NCBI GenBank assembly: GCA_964490005.1
Contig: CAZBBB010000142.1
Location: 1-5,875, forward strand
Direction: 5' to 3'
Length of the DNA stretch: 5,875 bases
Source of the DNA: CAZBBB01 sp964490005
GTDB taxonomy: Bacteria > Planctomycetota > B15-G4
Shown piece by piece: positions 4,645-5,875 of this stretch. The translations under genes and the position numbers were made by a program. The notes under the pieces were generated by a model. It was not told where the DNA came from, made no database searches, and was given only the letters and a program-made list of their open reading frames with translations. Position 1 is the first letter of the stretch, and the number at the start of each line of letters is the position of its first letter.

Positions 4645-5875
4645 GCGCGGCGGTCGGCGCGCTGCTCTTCGGCTGGTTCGCGATCGCTCCGATCGCCGGC
4701 CATCGCTCGGGCTGGATGTCGATCGCCCACACGCTCGTCACCGCCGCGCTGCTGCTCCTGCTCGTGCCGCGGCTGTCGGCCGCGCCGCGCGTCGCGCTGC
4801 GCGGCGTCGGCGTCGCGACGCTGCTCGCGCTGGTCTCGCTGGGGCTGGCGCTGCGCTTCGCGCCCGAGCGCATGCCGCGGAGCGACATGGCCTGGACGGC
4901 GCTCGTCGGCGTGCAGCACGCGCTGCTGTTCCTCGCGCTGCTGTTCCTCGTGCCCGGGCCCGGGGAGGACGGCGCGTCGACGCGGCGCTGGTGGACGGCG
5001 CTGCTCGTCGCGCTCGTCGCCGGCCAGGCGCTGGTCGTGATCTTCGGGCCCGTGCCCGAGGGCGAGGTGCCGCGACCCGAGGGCACGCTCGGCAACCCCA
5101 ACACGCTGGGAGCGCTCGTCGGCGCGGCGGCGCTCGCGCTGGCGGGCTTCGCCGGGTTCCGGCGCGCGGCGCTGGCGGCGCTCGCGCCGCTGGGGATCTT
5201 CGTGCTCGCGACGCGTTCGCGCGGCGCCGTGGCCGCGCTCGGTCTGGTGCTGCTGGTGCTCGTCGTGCGCCAGGGGCGCTGGAGGCTGCTGGGCGCGCTG
5301 GCGCTGCTCGCCGCGCTGCTCGTCGTCGTGCCCAATCCGTTGCGCACGCGCGTGGCGGCGATGCGCCCGCACGATGCGTTCAGCCGGCCCTTCCTGTGGG
5401 GCGCGGCGCTGCCGTCGATCGCCGAGCACCCGCTGGGGATCGGGCCGGGCATGAACAAGTACGTGTTCCCGGCGCACGCCTTCGACCCCGAGCGGCCCTG
5501 GCTCGTGCACCAGCGGCACACGGTCGGTCTGACGCACAACGTGTTCATGACCCTCACGCTCGAGTGGGGCTGGCTGGCGGGAGCGGCGGCGCTGATCGCC
5601 GCGCTGTGCGCCGGGCTGCGCCTGGCCGCGCGCGGCCCGCCCGACGCGCTGCGCACCGGCGCCGCGCTGGGCGCCGCCGTGCTGTTCCTCGAGTGCCAGG
5701 TCGACGGGCTCGAACAGAACCCCGTCGCGTTCGGCGTGTTCCTGCTGCTGGCGGCCACGGCCCTCGCCCGGCGTCCCGGGCCGGCGTGGCTCGTGCTGCC
5801 CGGCCGCGCGGTGGCCGGCGCGGCGCTGCTCGTCGGCCTCGCCATGCCGGCGCTCGCGCTGCCGAGCGCCCGCGC
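4641..5875 (+). CDS. O-antigen ligase/polymerase-like (Wzy_C) membrane protein, C-terminus missing
   Basis: This frame starts at GTG 4641 (GTGA overlap with the glycosyltransferase stop) and is open to the right edge: 411 codons, no stop. It is rich in hydrophobic helices, at least ten. Wzy_C (O-antigen ligase) hallmarks are EGTLGNPNTLGALV around G151-NPN154, ATRSRGA with R192 and R194, RPFLWG with R249, EHPLGIGPG at 262-270 and THNVFMTLTLEWG with H299. In this family conserved arginines and the loop histidine before Asn bind the polyprenyl-diphosphate glycan or take part in transfer. The segment from about 235 to 302 fits the large outer loop that holds them. Members act on the outer face of the inner membrane as WaaL ligases, Wzy polymerases or PglL/PilO-type protein O-oligosaccharyltransferases; sequence alone does not separate them here. 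Residues from about 380 enter a further hydrophobic stretch, so more membrane or C-terminal domain sequence follows outside. Pairing with a GT-C enzyme supports glycan assembly. An internal ATG at 4716 would lose the first helix, so GTG is preferred. Confidence 0.88.
   Translation, partial: MSAAVGALLFGWFAIAPIAGHRSGWMSIAHTLVTAALLLLLVPRLSAAPRVALRGVGVATLLALVSLGLALRFAPERMPRSDMAWTALVGVQHALLFLALLFLVPGPGEDGASTRRWWTALLVALVAGQALVVIFGPVPEGEVPRPEGTLGNPNTLGALVGAAALALAGFAGFRRAALAALAPLGIFVLATRSRGAVAALGLVLLVLVVRQGRWRLLGALALLAALLVVVPNPLRTRVAAMRPHDAFSRPFLWGAALPSIAEHPLGIGPGMNKYVFPAHAFDPERPWLVHQRHTVGLTHNVFMTLTLEWGWLAGAAALIAALCAGLRLAARGPPDALRTGAALGAAVLFLECQVDGLEQNPVAFGVFLLLAATALARRPGPAWLVLPGRAVAGAALLVGLAMPALALPSAR

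Noticed and set aside
4208..5845. Two long minus-strand open frames (4208-5845 and 4245-5537)
   Set aside because: They are Ser/Ala/Arg- or Arg/Gln/Glu-rich shadows of the glycosyltransferase end and the Wzy_C gene, with no plausible fold, and they overlap each other.

Overview
The window is very G+C-rich (well over 70% by eye, with almost every third codon position G or C) and almost entirely coding. No tRNA, rRNA, mobile element, CRISPR array or terminator is visible. GC-skewed codon use, many GTG starts, hardly any Shine-Dalgarno sequences, possible leaderless transcripts and envelope-glycan genes suggest a high-GC Gram-negative-type bacterium. A high-GC Planctomycetota or Myxococcota-like lineage is my best guess, but the sequence gives no phylogenetic marker to prove it.

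Layout: (1) Positions 1-430, minus strand: the N-terminal 143 codons of a protein that starts with a divergent FHA-like domain followed by an acidic low-complexity linker; it runs off the left edge. (2) Positions 431-468: a 38-bp divergent intergenic region holding a TANNNT-type -10 candidate for each direction, close enough to each ATG that both transcripts would have almost no 5' leader. (3) Positions 469 to the right edge, plus strand: a five-gene operon without gaps, made up of an ABC ATPase, an ABC-2-type permease with a large inserted extracytoplasmic domain, a membrane-anchored helical (TPR-like) protein, a 13-TM GT-C/GT39-like glycosyltransferase with a C-terminal soluble domain, and an O-antigen ligase/polymerase-like (Wzy_C) membrane protein cut by the right edge.

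The first junction of the operon overlaps by one base (TGATG) and the next three are identical four-base GTGA overlaps, which argues for one transcript and translational coupling. The simplest joint reading is an envelope or surface-glycan module. The ABC pair would move or insert something at the inner membrane, the small helical protein would assist it, the GT-C enzyme would add a sugar from a polyprenyl-phosphate donor on the outer face, and the Wzy_C enzyme would polymerise the glycan or transfer it to lipid or protein. The individual families are well supported by motifs. The idea that they form one system, and what it handles, is inference. The ABC-permease/helical-protein trio joined to a GT-C/Wzy_C pair is the part most likely to be undescribed.
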